From Tannerella sp. (GTDB lineage: Bacteria; Bacteroidota; Bacteroidia; Bacteroidales; Tannerellaceae), in contig JAISOP010000274.1 of assembly GCA_031275525.1 (NCBI GenBank), forward strand, positions 1 through 7,543: 7,543 nucleotides of DNA, read 5' to 3'. Positions 5,057-7,543 of this stretch are shown here, in pieces. A program made the translations under genes and the position numbers. Position 1 is the stretch's first letter; each line of letters starts with the position of its first letter. The notes under the pieces were generated by a model. That model was not told the origin of the DNA and ran no database searches. It saw nothing but the letters and a program-made list of their open reading frames with translations.

Positions 5057-7195
5057 ATGAACCCGAATCCCCCGTCCGTCACGCTACCGGACGTTCCGAA
5101 GCCTGCGGCCACGCCGGCGCAGGCAATAATGTATCTGCCTGGCGTCGGCCCGCGGAAAGCGGCCGTACTGGAGAAGGAAGCTAACATCGCCTCCTGGGAA
5201 GATATGCTGTATTATTTCCCCTACAAATACGTTGACCGCAGCCGTATCTACAAGGTGAGCGAGGTGAACGGCGAGATGCCTTACATCCAGTTGAAGGGTC
5301 GTATTCTACAGTTCAAAACAGTCGGCGAAATGAAGACAAAACGGCTGGTTGCCCAATTCACGGACGGGAGCGGCAGGATTGACCTGGTCTGGTTCAAGGG
5401 GCTGAAGTATATCACGGAAAAGTATAAAACAGGCCGGGAATACATTGTTTTCGGCAAACCGACGGCGTTCGGCAAAAGTTGTAACCTGGTTCACCCGGAC
5501 GTCGATCAGCCGGAAGACGTGCAGCAGGTGGCAAACGGCTTGACGCCGTTCTACAACACGACGGACGGGATGAAAAAGGCGTTCCTGCACTCCCACGCCA
5601 TCCGGCAGTTCCAGTACACGCTACTCTCGATCCTGAACGGGCAGATACCGGAGACGCTCCCGCCGCACATACTGGCTCCCACCGGCCTGATTTCCCTGCC
5701 GGAGGCCTTGCGGAACATCCATTTCCCGGAATCGGCAGACCTGCTCCAAAAGGCGCAGCAGCGCCTGAAGTTCGACGAACTGTTCTTCATTCAGTTGCAT
5801 ATCCTCCGGTCGGCACGCAGCCGGCGAGAGAGGAAAGGACATGTGTTCAGCACGGTGGGCAAGCTGTTTCATACCTTTTATGAGAACTACCTGCCGTTTG
5901 AGTTAACAAATGCGCAGAAGCGAGTGATTCGCGAGATGCGTGCCGACATGGGCAGCGGACGGCAGATGAACCGCCTGCTACAGGGCGACGTAGGCAGCGG
6001 CAAGACGCTTGTTGCCCTGATGGTCATGCTGCTGGCCGCCGACAATCGCTACCAGTCGTGCCTGATGGCGCCCACCGAGATACTGGCGCAGCAGCATTAT
6101 CAGACGCTGAAGGATTTGCTGAAGGACATGCCCGTTCCGGTGGCTCTGCTGACCGGTTCCACGAAAAAGGCAGACCGGGAACGGATACTGCCGGCCGTGG
6201 CCGACGGGGAGGTGCGGATACTGGTGGGGACGCATGCCCTGATTGAGAACACGGTCGCCTTTGCCTCGCTGGGGCTGGCGGTGATCGACGAACAGCACCG
6301 TTTTGGCGTAGCTCAGCGTTCGCGGCTGTGGGCGAAAAACCCGGCGCCACCGCACGTGTTGATTATGTCGGCCACGCCCATCCCGCGCACGCTGGCCATG
6401 ACGCTCTACGGCGACCTGGACGTTTCGGTGATCGACGAACTGCCACCCGGCCGCAAACCGGTCAAAACCGTACACCGCCTCGACCACCGGAAGGCCGAAC
6501 TGTATGCCTTCCTGCGCAACGAAATCCGGAAAGGACGGCAGGTCTATGTCGTCTATCCCCTGATCGAAGAAAGCGAAACGATGGACTACAAGAACCTGGA
6601 AGAGGGTTTTAAGGTCTTCTGCGAGGTGTTTCCGGAATATACGGTCTGCATGGTACACGGCAAAATGAAAGCGAAGGAAAAGGAGGCGGCGATGCAGCGG
6701 TTTGTGTCCGGCGAGGCGCAGATACTGGTGGCCACGACGGTGATCGAAGTGGGCGTGAATGTGCCCAATGCGTCGGTAATGGTGATCGAGAGCGCCGAAC
6801 GCTTCGGCCTGTCCCAGTTGCATCAGTTACGGGGGCGTGTCGGACGGGGCGCCGACCAGTCGTTCTGTGTGCTGGTCACCTCGCCGAAGCTGACTGGCGA
6901 GATGCGCAAAAGGCTGGAGATTATGGTGCGCAGCAACGACGGCTTCGAAATTGCGGAAGCGGACATGCGCCTGCGCGGTCACGGCGACCTGGAGGGGACG
7001 CAACAGAGCGGTATCGGGTTGTCGCTGAAAATCGCCAGCCTGACGGCCGACGGCCGGATACTCCAATCTGCACGCGACCTGGCCGAACGGATATTGAACG
7101 AAGACCCTTTGCTGGAATCGCCCTGGAACCGGCCCCTCCGCGAACGCCTGCACACACTTTTCAACCGGAAGATAAACTGGGGGCAGATCAGTTGA
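5057..7195 (+). CDS. recG: ATP-dependent DNA helicase RecG
   Basis: RecG is a superfamily 2 DNA translocase that remodels stalled replication forks, R-loops and recombination intermediates. The 712 residues are near full family length. In order: a YLPGVGPRKAAVL segment (26-38); the wedge OB-fold (about 77-150, IQLKGRILQF...VDLVWFKG); Walker A GDVGSGKT (310-317); DEQH box (411-414); SATPIPRT (438-445); ATTVIEVGVNVPNA (559-572); QLRGRVGRG (590-598); and a TRG-type block LRGHGDLEGTQQSG (from 639). In that block the normal 'RGPG' proline is H642. ATG 5057 lies 6 nt after the ispD stop; a TTG at 5051 would add two residues. No distinct Shine-Dalgarno is seen, so translation is probably coupled to ispD. 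The C-terminus ends NWGQIS, as in related proteins. Otherwise intact. Confidence 0.97.
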   Translation: MNPNPPSVTLPDVPKPAATPAQAIMYLPGVGPRKAAVLEKEANIASWEDMLYYFPYKYVDRSRIYKVSEVNGEMPYIQLKGRILQFKTVGEMKTKRLVAQFTDGSGRIDLVWFKGLKYITEKYKTGREYIVFGKPTAFGKSCNLVHPDVDQPEDVQQVANGLTPFYNTTDGMKKAFLHSHAIRQFQYTLLSILNGQIPETLPPHILAPTGLISLPEALRNIHFPESADLLQKAQQRLKFDELFFIQLHILRSARSRRERKGHVFSTVGKLFHTFYENYLPFELTNAQKRVIREMRADMGSGRQMNRLLQGDVGSGKTLVALMVMLLAADNRYQSCLMAPTEILAQQHYQTLKDLLKDMPVPVALLTGSTKKADRERILPAVADGEVRILVGTHALIENTVAFASLGLAVIDEQHRFGVAQRSRLWAKNPAPPHVLIMSATPIPRTLAMTLYGDLDVSVIDELPPGRKPVKTVHRLDHRKAELYAFLRNEIRKGRQVYVVYPLIEESETMDYKNLEEGFKVFCEVFPEYTVCMVHGKMKAKEKEAAMQRFVSGEAQILVATTVIEVGVNVPNASVMVIESAERFGLSQLHQLRGRVGRGADQSFCVLVTSPKLTGEMRKRLEIMVRSNDGFEIAEADMRLRGHGDLEGTQQSGIGLSLKIASLTADGRILQSARDLAERILNEDPLLESPWNRPLRERLHTLFNRKINWGQIS

Positions 7196-7244
7196 GAATG
7201 GAGAATAGACCAAATTGTATGCACCCATAGGGGATATTACGATT

Positions 7245-7316
7245 GTCTTTTAGGCCTCGGGGGAACCGAACTGCACAGAACCGGTCATGCACAAAACTAT
7301 ACCGTGCACGGTATAA
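7245..7316 (+). repeat. 72-bp direct repeat, copy B (left-truncated MITE-like element)
   Basis: This copy matches 4027-4098 at 67 of 72 positions. Its right arm carries a perfect 16-bp palindrome ATACCGTGCACGGTAT (7299-7314), where copy A has one mismatch. The left terminal inverted repeat is absent: its expected place would fall inside recG. The copy ends exactly where the 21-bp tandem array begins. Confidence 0.9.
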
Positions 7317-7482
7317 GACCGGTCTTAAACTTTCTAAGAGCGGTCTTAGGCTTTCTAAGACCGGTCATAGACTTTCTGTGACCGGTCACAGGTTTTCTAT
7401 GACCGGTCACAGACTTTCTAAGAGCGGTCACAGGTTTTCTATGACCGGTCACAGACTTTCTAAGACCGGTCATAGACTTTCT
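7315..7482. repeat. Eight tandem 21-bp units with palindromic cores
   Basis: Eight head-to-tail units of exactly 21 bp start at 7315, 7336, 7357, 7378, 7399, 7420, 7441 and 7462. Each has a variable trinucleotide (AAG, GTG or ATG), a core ACCGGTC or AGCGGTC, a partner trinucleotide (TTA, ATA or ACA), then a short purine step and a pyrimidine tail ending TTTCT. Unit 1 contains the perfect palindrome AAGACCGGTCTT. Unit 4 with its last neighbour bases gives CTGTGACCGGTCACAG. Units 3 and 8 are identical, as are 5 and 7; units 4+5 and 6+7 differ at only 3 of 42 positions, suggesting a 42-bp duplication. Both strands stay open because 21 is a multiple of 3, so the translated heptads are not evidence of coding. 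Confidence 0.95.
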
Positions 7483-7507
7483 AAGAGGCTGTCTCAAAAG
7501 CCTCTTA
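7482..7507. terminator. Hairpin after the array, possible recG operon terminator
   Basis: TAAGAGGCT (7482-7490) pairs with AGCCTCTTA (7499-7507) across an 8-nt loop, giving a 9-bp stem. The following bases (TTGGATAATG) are not a good T-tract, so termination is uncertain. The GAGGCTGTCTCAAAA part resembles terminal repeats of some insertion sequences, so this may instead be a mobile-element end. It lies 287 bp after the recG stop. Confidence 0.35.
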
Positions 7508-7518
7508 TTGGATAATGA

Positions 7519-7537
7519 GGGCGTATGCGATACGCCC
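7519..7537. repeat. Short GGGCGTAT palindrome
   Basis: GGGCGTATGCGATACGCCC is an 8-bp stem with a GCG loop, followed by CTACGA at the window edge. The reverse strand (starting TCGTAGGGGCGTATCGC) resembles a dispersed intergenic palindrome that I recall from several bacterial genomes. Its extent beyond the window is unknown. Confidence 0.6.
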
Positions 7538-7543
7538 CTACGA

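Noticed and set aside
7315..7482. CRISPR array
   Set aside because: Units are contiguous 21-mers with no unique spacers of about 30 nt, and no cas genes are nearby.
7243..7515. Plus-strand frame of 90 codons translating the array into KTGHRLS-like heptads
   Set aside because: The opposite strand is equally open with its own heptads, as expected from a 21-bp period. The frame starts at TTG inside the repeat, changes between units hit first and second codon positions, and no promoter or ribosome-binding site is seen.

Overview
The window comes from a GC-rich member of the phylum Bacteroidetes, most likely order Bacteroidales. Three things point there: a single-chain glycine dehydrogenase (GcvP) and a RecG that read like Bacteroidales proteins, a SusD/RagB-like fragment, and promoter boxes of the Bacteroidetes type (TTTG - about 20 nt - TAnnTTTG). 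Genus cannot be fixed from the sequence; a Tannerella- or Alistipes-like genome would fit the base composition, but that is a guess.

Layout. Positions 1-553 are a rearranged region. On the minus strand, running off the left edge, is a 5'-broken fragment of a SusD/RagB-type outer-membrane lipoprotein. On the plus strand, about 300-557, is a fragment of an AlbA_2 (Schlafen-like) putative DNA-binding/ATP-binding protein that stops after its first conserved block. Positions 554-3397 hold an intact gcvP. Positions 3398-4173 form a repeat-rich intergenic region. It contains a small C/G hairpin, a large CGCGAAT-type inverted repeat flanked by T-rich and A-rich tracts, a 37-codon ORF behind a good Bacteroidetes promoter, and a 145-bp MITE-like element with 30-bp terminal inverted repeats. 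Positions 4197-7195 are a tight three-gene operon, xseB-ispD-recG, with a -7 box just in front of xseB. Positions 7196-7543 again hold repeats: a left-truncated second copy of the MITE-like element, eight tandem 21-bp units each centred on a CCGGTC/GCGGTC near-palindrome, and two further hairpins.

How it works together. GcvP is the decarboxylating P-protein of the glycine cleavage system; no gcvT or gcvH is visible here. The operon combines the small subunit of exonuclease VII, the MEP-pathway cytidylyltransferase IspD and the fork-remodelling helicase RecG. The genes are coupled by a 4-nt stop/start overlap and a 6-nt gap. Two same-orientation copies of the repeat element bracket this operon. 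The most unusual structure is the 21-bp palindromic array abutting the second copy downstream of recG. No complete new defence or mobile system is visible, and no tRNA, rRNA or CRISPR array was seen.
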